Below, in pieces: positions 9,157-16,279 of a DNA stretch of 43,414 nucleotides. The translations under genes were made by a program, and so were the position numbers. A model generated the notes under the pieces. It was not told the DNA's origin and did no database searches. It saw only the letters and a program-made list of their open reading frames with translations. The stretch's first letter is position 1. Every line of letters begins with the position of its first letter. Source of the stretch: Staphylococcus cohnii subsp. cohnii (GTDB taxonomy: Bacteria; Bacillota; Bacilli; Staphylococcales; Staphylococcaceae); NCBI RefSeq assembly GCF_002902365.1, contig NZ_PPQC01000011.1, positions 1 through 43,414 on the forward strand, given 5' to 3'.

Positions 9157-10095
9157 ATGGCATCTCAATACCAACAATATTCAACAGTCAGAAAATACTG
9201 GCATCTAATGCGGCCGCACACTTTGACTGCTGCAGTAGTTCCAGTTTTAGTAGGCACTGCAACTGCAAAAATATTCCTTCTAGGTAGTGAAGATCATCTA
9301 AAGCTTAGCTTATTCATTGCTATGCTAATGGCATGTTTACTTATCCAAGCGGCTACAAACATGTTTAATGAATACTATGATTTTAAAAAAGGCTTAGATG
9401 ACCATACTTCAGTAGGTATCGGTGGCGCAATTGTGCGAAATGGCATGAGTCCAAAATTAGTCATGAACTTAGCCATAACATTTTATATTATCGCAGCAAT
9501 TTTAGGTATATTTATCGCTTCCCAAAGTTCATTCTGGTTACTACCTATTGGCTTAGTATGCATGGCAGTAGGTTACCTATATACAGGTGGACCATTCCCG
9601 ATTTCATGGACACCTTTTGGTGAACTATTCTCAGGAATATTTATGGGTATGATAATTATTTTAATTGCCTTCTTTATCCAAACTGGTAACGTACAAAGTT
9701 TAGCGGTATGGATTAGCATTCCAATCGTAATCACAATCGGTCTTATCAACATGGGCAATAATATCAGGGATTGGGTCAAAGATAAGGCAAGTGGTCGAAA
9801 AACATTACCCATTTTATTAGGGAAAAATAATGCTGTACGCTTTTTAGCACTGATGTATATCGTTGCTTATTTACTCGTTATCTACATTACTTTCTTTAAA
9901 CCTGGTGGTTCAATTTTCTTCTTGCTAGCCTTATTGTCATTCCCAATGCCAATCAAAGCAGTTAGAAGATTTAAAAAGAACGACACACCTGAAACAATGA
10001 TGCCTGCAATGGCTGCTACAGGAAAAACTAATACATTTTTTGGTTTCCTTTATGCATTAGGTATCTATATAAGTGCCCTATTAGGTGGTATTTAA
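9157..10095 (+). CDS. menA: 1,4-dihydroxy-2-naphthoate polyprenyltransferase
   Basis: A 312-residue UbiA-superfamily integral membrane prenyltransferase that attaches the isoprenoid tail to dihydroxynaphthoate, giving demethylmenaquinone. About eight or nine membrane segments are visible. The two Asp-rich Mg2+/diphosphate motifs are NEYYDFKKGLDD (71-82) and NNIRDWVKDKASGRKT (201-216). GAGGT precedes the ATG. It is transcribed divergently from menF, whose operon makes its substrate; this pairing is typical of staphylococci. A terminator follows directly. Confidence 0.96.
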   Translation: MASQYQQYSTVRKYWHLMRPHTLTAAVVPVLVGTATAKIFLLGSEDHLKLSLFIAMLMACLLIQAATNMFNEYYDFKKGLDDHTSVGIGGAIVRNGMSPKLVMNLAITFYIIAAILGIFIASQSSFWLLPIGLVCMAVGYLYTGGPFPISWTPFGELFSGIFMGMIIILIAFFIQTGNVQSLAVWISIPIVITIGLINMGNNIRDWVKDKASGRKTLPILLGKNNAVRFLALMYIVAYLLVIYITFFKPGGSIFFLLALLSFPMPIKAVRRFKKNDTPETMMPAMAATGKTNTFFGFLYALGIYISALLGGI

Positions 10096-10130
10096 TAACA
10101 ACTGATTTTAAGATTTATTCTTATATATAT

Positions 10131-10166
10131 AAAATCGTTCTTCATTCATTTGATGGACGATTTTTA
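10131..10166. terminator. Terminator between menA and the GNAT gene
   Basis: A stem AAAATCGTTC / GGACGATTTT, with one wobble-type position and T-rich flanks on both sides. It can serve menA on the plus strand and the converging acetyltransferase gene on the minus strand. Confidence 0.7.
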
Positions 10167-10183
10167 TTTTTAACAAATATACA

Positions 10184-10735
10184 CTAAATATGTACTAAGT
10201 GATAATGCTTATGACCATATAGATCAAATTCACTCGCAATTTCAAAACCTAATTTTTCATAGACGCGTAATGCTGTAAGATTATCTATATCACAATTTAA
10301 ACTCCATTTTTCATCTGGGTAGTTCGCAATGACATGTTTGATCAATTTCGTTGCTACACCATTTCCACGGTAATGCGGAAATGTTGCTACAGTTTCAATA
10401 TACCATTCATCATCATTAGCCTCTTTCATAGGCATTGGTGTGCCATAGGATTTTATATCGGCTTCTAAATCCATGTCTAGCCAAGCTTGTTCCAGTTCTA
10501 ATTCCTTATTGCCTGGATATGCAATTAAACATCCTGCTACATTGCCATCAATTTCATACACCCATACATTACTTATATGTCCTCTATATTTTACATCTAC
10601 CATGCTTTGTTCCATTATTTTTAGCAAACGAAACTTTTCCACTTCTTTTACCATATCGATATCTAATTGACTCCAAATGATATAACATAATTCTGCAATA
10701 TCTTTTTTGTCACTAGGTTTAGCTTTTCTAATCAT
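10184..10735 (-). CDS. GNAT-family N-acetyltransferase
   Basis: A 183-residue single-domain GNAT protein. Motif A, the acetyl-CoA pyrophosphate loop, is visible as VATFPHYRGNGVATKLIKHV (about 125-145), and motif B as NLTALRVYEKLGFE (about 160-173). N-terminal IRKAKPSDKKDIAEL is the usual first strand and helix. The substrate cannot be assigned from the sequence. GGAG lies before the ATG. It converges with menA and is divergent from the TM2 gene, so it is a single-gene unit. Confidence 0.85.
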   Translation of the reverse strand: MIRKAKPSDKKDIAELCYIIWSQLDIDMVKEVEKFRLLKIMEQSMVDVKYRGHISNVWVYEIDGNVAGCLIAYPGNKELELEQAWLDMDLEADIKSYGTPMPMKEANDDEWYIETVATFPHYRGNGVATKLIKHVIANYPDEKWSLNCDIDNLTALRVYEKLGFEIASEFDLYGHKHYHLVHI

Positions 10736-10844
10736 TTAATTTCTCCTTTATTTATAGCAATTATTAATTCTATTATATATGAATCAAATTAAAATTTCGA
10801 TGTAATAACAACTTTATAACTCAAATTTTGTCACATTGTTTTGT

Positions 10845-10873
10845 TTGTTCAAATCCACTATTTAAGAGATAAT
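10845..10873 (+). promoter_or_regulatory. Promoter of the TM2-domain gene
   Basis: TTGTTC (10845-10850), 17-base spacer, GATAAT (10868-10873), about 38 bases upstream of the ATG. Confidence 0.5.
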
Positions 10874-10911
10874 TAAAATAATAATCTAGATTACGAAAGG
10901 ACATTATACAC

Positions 10912-11124
10912 ATGAAAGTAAACAAAGTCATTTACGTCGTGCTTGCATTTCTTTTAGGATGGTGTGGCATCCATAAATTTTACTCAAATCAATTACTACA
11001 AGGTATTATTCACTTAATATTTTTCTGGACTGGTATTCCTTATATTATTGCTATCATTAGTGGTATCGTAACAATTTTCTTTAACAAAGCAGATGAAAAC
11101 AGACTCATCACTTTCGGAAAATAG
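10912..11124 (+). CDS. TM2-domain membrane protein
   Basis: A 70-residue protein with two hydrophobic helices (about 5-23 and 30-58) joined by the TM2 signature: GWCGIHKFYSNQLLQGIIHL, with the conserved G-x-H-x-F-Y and G-I-x-H/Q pattern. TM2 proteins are common in Firmicutes and their function is unknown. AAAGGA precedes the ATG at 8-9 bases. No clear terminator separates it from the tiny ORF at 11231, so both may lie on one transcript. Confidence 0.85.
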   Translation: MKVNKVIYVVLAFLLGWCGIHKFYSNQLLQGIIHLIFFWTGIPYIIAIISGIVTIFFNKADENRLITFGK

Positions 11125-11230
11125 TTTTAAGCTACCGCATAAAAATTTCATATATTTTCATTACTCTGATAATAAATGGGTAAAGGTATGTATGAAGCAT
11201 GTATGAGTTTCGATTAGGAGGTAAAAGTTT

Positions 11231-11320
11231 ATGAATATTATAAAACGTGTTTTTAGAACACTGATTGTCGGTTATATTGTAAGAGGCATTAGAAATTTAA
11301 TTAGTAAAAAAACAAAATAA
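11231..11320 (+). CDS. Tiny cationic amphipathic peptide, 29 residues
   Basis: A 29-codon ORF with a very strong ribosome site (TAGGAGGT, about 8 bases before the ATG). The peptide begins MNIIKRVFRTLIVGYIV and has eight Lys/Arg and no acidic residue. Hydrophobic residues fall at positions 3, 4, 7, 8, 11, 12, 15-17, 20, 23 and 24, as in an amphipathic helix. I do not recognise the family. The size and character recall membrane-active staphylococcal peptides, but it lacks PSM sequence signatures. It lies after the TM2 gene and before a hairpin. Confidence 0.5.
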   Translation: MNIIKRVFRTLIVGYIVRGIRNLISKKTK

Positions 11321-11350
11321 AATTTGCACATAAAATATAAGAAAAATAAA

Positions 11351-11384
11351 ACCCCACTATCTCAATTAAATGAGTTAGTGGGGC
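11351..11384 (-). terminator. Hairpin with minus-strand T-tract
   Basis: Stem CCCCACTA-CTCA / TGAG-TAGTGGGG, broken by one T-T pair. The T-rich tail is on the minus strand (TTTTATTTTT), so it would end transcripts arriving from the decayed MazG region, not from the upstream peptide ORF. Confidence 0.55.
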
Positions 11385-11386
11385 TT

Positions 11387-11643
11387 ATGCATGAGCTGAA
11401 GTTCAGGTAAAAGTGTATTATCAGCTATCTTGCAAGAACGGAAAACAATACAATATATTAATGAATTAACTTTCTGCTTACTCCCTATTCATATCTAAAA
11501 TATTAAGTAAAACTTACTTTTATTTTTTACTGAAAAGCAATTACTATTTCTAAAATTTGCTTATGTTGTCGCATAATTCCCATTACATATTTATCGAAAA
11601 TTATCCGGACATAACCCCCCCTTAAATCAACGCATTACTTACG
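11387..11643. other. Non-coding stretch, probably decayed phage DNA
   Basis: No intact ORF or RNA recognised. Short open stretches on the minus strand lead away from the MazG remnant, consistent with degraded prophage or island sequence. A run of seven C near 11618 is unusual for this AT-rich DNA. Confidence 0.35.
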
Positions 11644-11838
11644 TCAACTTAACGAGGATACTGTATTACCTTTACCATCTTTTAAATCTTCCATTTTGTT
11701 ATGTGATAATGTTGCACCGATATTACCAGCCTCTTCATAGTAATTTAATGTTCGCCTATCTGAATTACCATTTTGTAGGTTTTTATCTACACTCCATTGT
11801 TCTACTTGTATTACTAATTGATCTAATGTGTTAGCAAT
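11644..11838 (-). pseudogene. Fragment of phage-type MazG-like nucleotide pyrophosphohydrolase
   Basis: The minus-strand reading frame gives about 65 residues containing LVIQVEQWSVDKNLQNGN, then RTLNYYEEAGNIGATLSHNKMEDLKDG, and ends in a stop at 11644. This is the N-terminal half of the MazG-like proteins carried by staphylococcal phages. The metal-binding helix is altered: the expected E-E-x-G-E reads E-E-A-G-N. There is no start codon or ribosome site, since an in-frame stop precedes it at 11839-11841, and the second half with the IGD motif is lost. It is a remnant of an integrated element. Confidence 0.7.
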
Positions 11839-11935
11839 TTAAATGTTATCCCATATCTAACAATATCGTTAGGTTTTATATATTGCTTCAAATTTATTTT
11901 TTAAAATGTTTTAATTGTGTTGGAGGCGATTAAAT

Positions 11936-12276
11936 TTGAACAACCTAACAAAAGTCAAAATATTTTATCTGCACTAAGTTATTTTAGTATGCTTTTCGCA
12001 CCAATTATATTTCCAATATTAGTTTGGATATTAGCTGAAAAGCCAACTTCTACACATGGTAGAAAAGCATTATTTAATCACATTTGGGTTAATATTTTCT
12101 TTTTCTTAGCAAATGTAGGTTTCATCTTTTCTCGAGAAGTCTTCGATAAACCTTTTGACAATCAAGAAGTAATATCTAATGTTTCATTCGGAATAGGAAT
12201 ATTTTTATTACTAATTGCAGGTATTTTCTTCCTTTTTAACATCATTCGTGGTATCAAATTACTTACGAATAAGTAA
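11936..12276 (+). pseudogene. DUF4870-like membrane protein with apparent early frameshift
   Basis: From codon 6 or so the frame encodes about 110 residues with three membrane helices and the DUF4870 pattern SALSYFSMLFAPIIFPILVW, then the typical GRKALFNHIWV region. The only well-placed start is TTG at 11936, 9 bases after GGAGG (11922-11926), but this is in another frame. One extra A in the AAAA run at 11950-11953 would join that start to the domain as L-N-N-L-T-K-S-Q-N-I. As written, the domain frame has only an upstream GTG (11917) lying before the ribosome site. Either a real frameshift or a homopolymer sequencing error. Confidence 0.55.
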
Positions 12277-12282
12277 CATTCC

Positions 12283-12306
12283 CCATCCTTAACTGGGTGG
12301 TTTTTT
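12283..12306 (+). terminator. Terminator after the DUF4870-like gene
   Basis: CCATCC (12283-12288) pairs with GGGTGG (12295-12300) using one wobble, loop of 6, followed by six T. Confidence 0.6.
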
Positions 12307-12423
12307 ATCTATCTTCTATATTTAATTGCTCTCCAACTTATGTGACAATTTTGTCATTTCATTTAACTTACACTACTCAAAATCTTCAAATATATTAACA
12401 TCCAATTCATTAGGAGTGCTAAT

Positions 12424-12513
12424 ATGAGCCTTATCACTTATACATTATTAATCTTTCTACCTGTATTCATTGTTATAGGAATAATTGAATATTTTACACA
12501 CAAGAAGAAATGA
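12424..12513 (+). CDS. Tiny single-helix membrane peptide, 29 residues
   Basis: A 29-codon ORF with TAGGAG about 7 bases before the ATG. The peptide has one hydrophobic helix (about residues 4-21, LITYTLLIFLPVFIVIGI), a short acidic/aromatic turn and a KKK tail, so it should insert with its C-terminus in the cytoplasm. It resembles small stress or type I-toxin-like membrane peptides in layout only; no antisense RNA could be identified. Family unknown. Confidence 0.45.
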   Translation: MSLITYTLLIFLPVFIVIGIIEYFTHKKK

Positions 12514-12591
12514 CAGTCTTGTAAGGTTTGTTTAAATGCTCTCTTCAATATGTTGTACTTAACTTATCAACTTTATGAAGGAGTTTTCTAT

Positions 12592-12696
12592 ATGTTTACA
12601 ACTTTATTTGTAATTCTTACTATCCTTGCAATTCTATTTGCCATAGCAATTCCAATAGCATTCATCGTATTAATAGTTAAAGTACTAAGTAATTAA
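12592..12696 (+). CDS. Tiny hydrophobic membrane peptide, 34 residues
   Basis: A 34-codon ORF with GAAGGAG about 8 bases upstream of the ATG. Nearly the whole peptide is one hydrophobic helix (residues 2-29, rich in Ile, Leu, Ala and Val), ending VKVLSN. It lies 78 bases after the 29-residue ORF at 12424, and the pair may be one transcript. I do not recognise the family. Confidence 0.45.
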   Translation: MFTTLFVILTILAILFAIAIPIAFIVLIVKVLSN

Positions 12697-12780
12697 CTTT
12701 TTATAGCCATAATTGGCAATATTTTATGTTTATTCGTCTCCCCTATCGCTTAGTAGATTTTTAAATTCTTTTGTGCCGTG

Positions 12781-12927
12781 TTAATTAGTAAAGAATTTTC
12801 AATACAAAATGTTAACAAAAGATTAGGTTATACAAACATTGAAATTACTTTGAGAGTATTTAATCATTTATATGAAGAATTAAAATCAAATGAAGATAAT
12901 AAGCTAGATAAAACCCTAAATTTCTAA
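12781..12927 (+). pseudogene. C-terminal fragment of a tyrosine recombinase (integrase)
   Basis: The plus frame reads LISKEFSIQNVNKRLGYTNIEITLRVFNHLYEELK to a stop at 12925-12927. This is the C-terminal catalytic end of a phage or pathogenicity-island integrase, normally S-K-G-x-x-I-x-x-V-S-x-R-L-G-H-x-x-I-x-x-T-L-x-x-Y-x-H-L. The H of the LGH motif is Y here, and the Tyr nucleophile is replaced by F (V-F-N-H), so it is inactive. The upstream part is lost within about 20 codons. It points toward tRNA-Ser like the second fragment at 13106. Confidence 0.7.
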
Positions 12928-13028
12928 TTGGATAACCAAACAGACAACATTAATTTTAAAGTGGTCAAATTGTCCATCGGTTGGCTAAAAAATATAAAAT
13001 TGGCTTTTATTTATTTTTAACAAAATAA

Positions 13029-13062
13029 AAAGAACGTTGACATATCAACGTTCTTTTTTATC
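13029..13062. terminator. Bidirectional hairpin terminator
   Basis: Perfect stem AAGAACGTTGA / TCAACGTTCTT with a tiny loop, A-run before and T-run after. It follows the first integrase fragment and probably belonged to the lost element. Confidence 0.75.
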
Positions 13063-13095
13063 CAAAGTATTCACTTGGATGCACACTTATGTTTT

Positions 13096-13108
13096 TACGG
13101 AAACGGAG
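13096..13108 (+). repeat. Copy of the tRNA-Ser 3' end (candidate att remnant)
   Basis: TACGGAAACGGAG here is identical to 13469-13481, the 3' end of tRNA-Ser(GCU) in plus-strand reading. Duplication of a tRNA 3' end flanking an integrase is the mark of tRNA-targeted integration. A match of 13 bases 373 bases away could still be chance. Confidence 0.4.
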
Positions 13109-13418
13109 ATAATTAAATCTAAATTATCTAAGTTACCTTTAAGATTTGATGGTAAATTGTTCTCTGTAAGTCATACAGCAGTGAATAAAGCGTTTAAGCA
13201 TGCAAAAGGCAAAGTAGGATTAGATGATGATAATGTTCACACCTTATTCTTTAAGACACACTCACACTTCTTATTTGCTTTCTAAAGGTATACCAATCGA
13301 ATATATTAGTAAACGTTTAGAACATGCTACGATTTCACAAACATTAGACACGTATTCTCACTTACTTGAAGAACATAAAAAAGAGTAAGGTCAACGTGTC
13401 AGAGAATTATTCTCTTGA
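13106..13418 (+). pseudogene. Decayed tyrosine recombinase (integrase) C-terminal half
   Basis: The frame from 13106 encodes KLSKLPLRFDGKLFSVSHTAVNKAFKHAKG up to VHTL at 13246. About seven surplus bases (13244-13250) then shift the reading frame at the catalytic motif. The next frame continues LRHTHTSYLLSKGIPIEYISKRLEHATISQTLDTYSHLLEEHKKE, including the nucleophile Tyr in LDTYSHL. It stops at TAA (13386), after which GQRVRELFS follows in frame to TGA at 13416-13418, so the TAA is a nonsense change. The gene end lies about 50 bases from the 3' end of tRNA-Ser, the normal position for an integrase next to its attachment site. Confidence 0.8.
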
Positions 13419-13470
13419 CACATATTTGACACTTACTCTCTTGAAACCCTGTCACATCAAGGTTTGTATA

Positions 13471-13559
13471 CGGAAACGGAGGGATTCGAACCCTCGCGCC
13501 GCTCTCGCGACCTACACCCTTAGCAGGGGCGCCTCTTCAGCCAACTTGAGTACGTTTCC
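13471..13559 (-). tRNA. tRNA-Ser(GCU)
   Basis: On the minus strand GGAAACG (5' end at 13559) pairs with CGTTTCC, discriminator G at 13471. The anticodon loop is CTGCTAA (anticodon GCU), with a long variable arm typical of tRNA-Ser and the T-loop GGTTCGAATCC. CCA is not encoded. It is separated from tRNA-Asn by two bases. It is the probable attachment target of the integrase-bearing element whose remains lie beyond its 3' end. Confidence 0.95.
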
Positions 13560-13561
13560 AA

Positions 13562-13636
13562 TGGCTCCACAGGTAGGACTCGAACCTACGACCGATCGGT
13601 TAACAGCCGATAGCTCTACCACTGAGCTACTGTGGA
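13562..13636 (-). tRNA. tRNA-Asn(GUU)
   Basis: The minus strand from 13636 starts TCCACAG and ends CTGTGGAG followed by an encoded CCA at 13562-13564. The anticodon loop is CTGTTAA (GUU), with D-arm GCTCAGTGGTAGAGC and T-loop GGTTCGAGTCC. It is cotranscribed with tRNA-Ser. Confidence 0.95.
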
Positions 13637-13667
13637 TAAATAGTATCTCTAATCAAGCACAAATATT

Positions 13668-13695
13668 ATTATATCAATTAATAGCAAATTTTCAA
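13668..13695 (-). promoter_or_regulatory. Promoter of the tRNA-Asn/tRNA-Ser unit
   Basis: Minus strand: TTGAAA (13690-13695), 16-base spacer ending TGA (extended -10), TATAAT (13668-13673). The predicted start is about 25 bases before tRNA-Asn. Confidence 0.65.
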
Positions 13696-13789
13696 GTCAT
13701 ATCACAAAAAAATATGCAGAACATTTACACTAAATTAATATAATATTCCGCATATTCTACTTTTACATTAATATTTTTAATAAACTTTA

Positions 13790-14353
13790 CTATTTACTTT
13801 CAAATAAAGAATACTTAGCGAGTGCTTCATATATATTTAATTGCGGTTTTCTATAATCTATGGGAGACTCTGGATCAAAAGTGGCAACTCTTGCTGCTCT
13901 ATCCATCATATAATAGTAATAAATACCATTTAAATATTGATGTTGCATACTATGAGCTGAGATGTTCACAACGATAGATTGATTATCAACAAAGTTCACT
14001 CTACACTTTTTATCTTTTAGTGATTTGATACTTTGAACATAATGGATATTAATCCACGTGTTTTGTGTTTTTTTATCAGAATGTGTTGGGAAAAAATAAG
14101 TGGGAAATAATGGAGTAAATAAAATTGGGGGCTTGCTACTAATGCCTGTAATACGAATAGTGTCCTCTTTTTTAAAAACATAGCTACTACCATAAAATCT
14201 ACAAGAACGATCAATGATTTTGTGGGTGCGTTCTTTTATCGTACTTTCGTCTTCTTTATATCTTAGTACTCGTGTTCCTTCATATTGGCCAACAGGCAAA
14301 TGGCACGGCTGTAATGTCATATCACCTTTTTTAATAATATACGGTTGTATCAT
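13790..14353 (-). CDS. comK: Competence transcription factor ComK
   Basis: A 187-residue ComK-family protein, the master activator of DNA-uptake genes in Bacillus and, with SigH, in staphylococci. Recognisable family stretches are STIKERTHKIIDRSCRFYGSSY (about 39-60), the ITGISSKPPIL region, HSMQHQYLNGIYYYYMMDRAAR and the C-terminal QLNIYEALAKYSLF. The length is full. GGAGG lies just before the ATG. It stands alone between the tRNAs and the IDEAL gene, as comK1 does in S. aureus. Confidence 0.93.
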   Translation of the reverse strand: MIQPYIIKKGDMTLQPCHLPVGQYEGTRVLRYKEDESTIKERTHKIIDRSCRFYGSSYVFKKEDTIRITGISSKPPILFTPLFPTYFFPTHSDKKTQNTWINIHYVQSIKSLKDKKCRVNFVDNQSIVVNISAHSMQHQYLNGIYYYYMMDRAARVATFDPESPIDYRKPQLNIYEALAKYSLFESK

Positions 14354-14540
14354 AGTTGTAACCTCCTTACAGTTTTGGTGATACTCAAATAATATACCAC
14401 CACCATTTTAAAATCAACTTATATTATAAAATAATTTCTATATATTCTACAATTAAATTTTAGTTACGAATCTTTTTCTGTTTTTTAATTATTGAAAGTT
14501 TCGTTTTACACTTATTTTTTCGGAAAAGTCAGAATATTCG

Positions 14541-14569
14541 TTGATTTAAAAATCAAAACCTTGTATAAT
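14541..14569 (+). promoter_or_regulatory. Promoter of the IDEAL-domain gene
   Basis: TTGATT (14541-14546), 17-base spacer, TATAAT (14564-14569). Confidence 0.65.
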
Positions 14570-14604
14570 ATATTTTAAATATAGATAGAGGGGTTGTGTT
14601 GACA

Positions 14605-14823
14605 ATGAAACATAATACACATGTAAAGTACAATACTTTAGAGTCTTTTGTATCTACAATTAATGACTTAGGTATTGAATTAATTATTGATGAATCATTA
14701 AGGAATGTACGTAAACAACAACTAGAAAATCTCATCGATCATGCGCTTAAAAATAAAAACGAGAATGATTTCAAACGTTATACAGAAGAATACAAAAATT
14801 TGGAGGCATATCTCGTTGGTTAA
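14605..14823 (+). CDS. IDEAL-domain protein
   Basis: A 72-residue acidic/basic helical protein. The C-terminal half LENLIDHALKNKNENDFKRYTEEYKNL matches the IDEAL domain (named for I-D-x-A-L), a short helical unit found in Firmicutes proteins such as those near ComK and in YpiB/UPF0302 proteins; its role is unclear. Start choice: AGAGGGG (14587-14593) precedes a GTG (14596), a TTG (14599) and this ATG. GTG is too close. ATG at 11 bases or TTG at 5 bases are both possible. A terminator follows. Confidence 0.75.
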   Translation: MKHNTHVKYNTLESFVSTINDLGIELIIDESLRNVRKQQLENLIDHALKNKNENDFKRYTEEYKNLEAYLVG

Positions 14824-14846
14824 TTTAGTCATAATTCATTTAAAAT

Positions 14847-14890
14847 AAGGTCTATTCACTAATTAATTATAGTTAGCGAATAGACCTTTT
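14847..14890. terminator. Bidirectional terminator, IDEAL gene / lplA
   Basis: Stem AAGGTCTATTC-CTAA / TTAG-GAATAGACCTT (one mismatch), T-run following on the plus strand, between two converging genes. Confidence 0.8.
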
Positions 14891-14901
14891 ATATTGTTTA
14901 T

Positions 14902-15891
14902 TTAAGACATTAATCTGATTAACTCATATCTATCAATATCTCCAAAATAATGGTAAATATCATAATCTGCTAAAGCTTCTTCTATACTATCAAAGTCATG
15001 CAATGTACCTTCCAATGCATGTTCTAATTCAGTAACATCTCCTACCCCAAAGAAGTCACCGAAAATTTTAGCATGTTCAATTCTTCCCTTTTTAACATCC
15101 AATTTAATTTGAACAAAACCTTTTTCAAATTTTTCTTCTCGTTCAAAATTATATTTAGGATTTCTACCGTAATTCCATTCCCAAGTTCGATATTTTTCAT
15201 TACTCAATTGCTCTATGTTGGCCCAATCCTCGTCTGAAAGTTTATATTCTTCAACTTGTGTCGCCTCACCAAATATTGTTTTTAAAATAATTTCTTTAAA
15301 AGTATCAATATCTAATGGTTCAGTTAAAAATTCTGAGATGTTGGCCACCCTACTTCTCACAGATTTAATGCCTTTTGATTTGATTTTTGCAGGGTTCACA
15401 CGCAAAGCATTTTGAACTTCATTTAATTCACTGTTTAACATTAAAGTGCCATGGCTAAACATTCTGTCTTTTACTTTGACCATCGCATTGCCTGATATTT
15501 TTGCTTTACCGACTTGAATATCGTTTCGACCACTCATTTCAGCATCTAAGCCAAGCGATTTCAATGCTTCTACAATAGGTTCAGTGAACTTTTTAAAATT
15601 ATGAAAACTATTGCCATCATCATCTGTTATAAAACTAAAATTAAGGTTACCTGTATCATGATACACGGCACCGCCACCGGAAATACGTCTGACTACATCT
15701 ATACCATGTTCATCAATATAAGGTTGATTAACTTCTTCAATCGTATTCTGGTTTTTACCAATAATAATTGAAGGACGATTGACATAAAATAGAAAATAAC
15801 TATCGTCATTCGGCATGTGCTTTAAAACATATTCTTCCATTGCCAAATTTAAAGTTGGATCGGTAATATCATTATTACTAATAAATTTCAT
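14902..15891 (-). CDS. lplA: Lipoate-protein ligase A
   Basis: A 329-residue LplA: it activates free lipoate with ATP and attaches it to the lysine of E2 and GcvH domains. The catalytic domain carries RRISGGGAVYHDTGNLNFSF (68-87), GKAKISGNAM (129-138, K131 binding lipoyl-AMP) and HGTLM. The C-terminal accessory domain (about 250-329) with RNPKYNFER is complete, so it is the full two-domain form. AGGAG precedes the ATG. Staphylococci encode two LplA enzymes; this position corresponds to the LplA1 locus. Confidence 0.93.
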   Translation of the reverse strand: MKFISNNDITDPTLNLAMEEYVLKHMPNDDSYFLFYVNRPSIIIGKNQNTIEEVNQPYIDEHGIDVVRRISGGGAVYHDTGNLNFSFITDDDGNSFHNFKKFTEPIVEALKSLGLDAEMSGRNDIQVGKAKISGNAMVKVKDRMFSHGTLMLNSELNEVQNALRVNPAKIKSKGIKSVRSRVANISEFLTEPLDIDTFKEIILKTIFGEATQVEEYKLSDEDWANIEQLSNEKYRTWEWNYGRNPKYNFEREEKFEKGFVQIKLDVKKGRIEHAKIFGDFFGVGDVTELEHALEGTLHDFDSIEEALADYDIYHYFGDIDRYELIRLMS

Positions 15892-16088
15892 TTACTGCAC
15901 TCCTTTTCCTCTTATTGCCCTTACCTTATTTATGCAATATTTTTGTTAAAAAAGCCAATCATTTAACTGATTTATACTAATTTTTCTAAAAAAAGAATGA
16001 TAACTGTATATTTAAAGGTTATTTGTTTATTTGTCTGTCGTTTTTTTGTATAATACTATCTAGTTAGCATTTCTAGGGAGGATTCAAT

Positions 16089-16274
16089 ATGACTGTTGCA
16101 GAAGTCGGAAATATAGTGGAATTTTATGACGGTTTAAAAGGCCGCGTAGAAAAAATTAATGATAACTCTGTAATTGTAGATTTAACAATTATGGAAAACT
16201 TCAATGATCTAGACCTGCCTGAAAAAACTGTCATCAATCACAAACGATATACAATCGTCGAACAAGAAGGATAG
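16089..16274 (+). CDS. DUF2187 (YkvS-like) small protein
   Basis: A 61-residue protein with the beta-rich DUF2187 pattern: VGNIVEFYDGLKGRVEKINDNSVIVDLT, then ENFNDLDLPEKTVINHKRYTIV. Function unknown; the fold looks like a small SH3/KOW-type barrel. GGGAGG precedes the ATG, and a TATAAT (16049-16054) with a poor -35 (TTTATT, 16026-16031) lies upstream. It ends 5 bases before the next gene, so the two are cotranscribed. Confidence 0.8.
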   Translation: MTVAEVGNIVEFYDGLKGRVEKINDNSVIVDLTIMENFNDLDLPEKTVINHKRYTIVEQEG

Positions 16275-16279
16275 TTTAT

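Noticed and set aside
13394..13422. Hairpin GTGTCA...TGACAC downstream of tRNA-Ser as a tRNA terminator
   Set aside because: A stem is visible but no T-tract follows on the minus strand, and the sequence is the end of the integrase remnant.
13366..13743. Open frame of 125 codons on the plus strand
   Set aside because: It runs antisense through both tRNA genes; the reading is a by-product of tRNA sequence and the integrase remnant.
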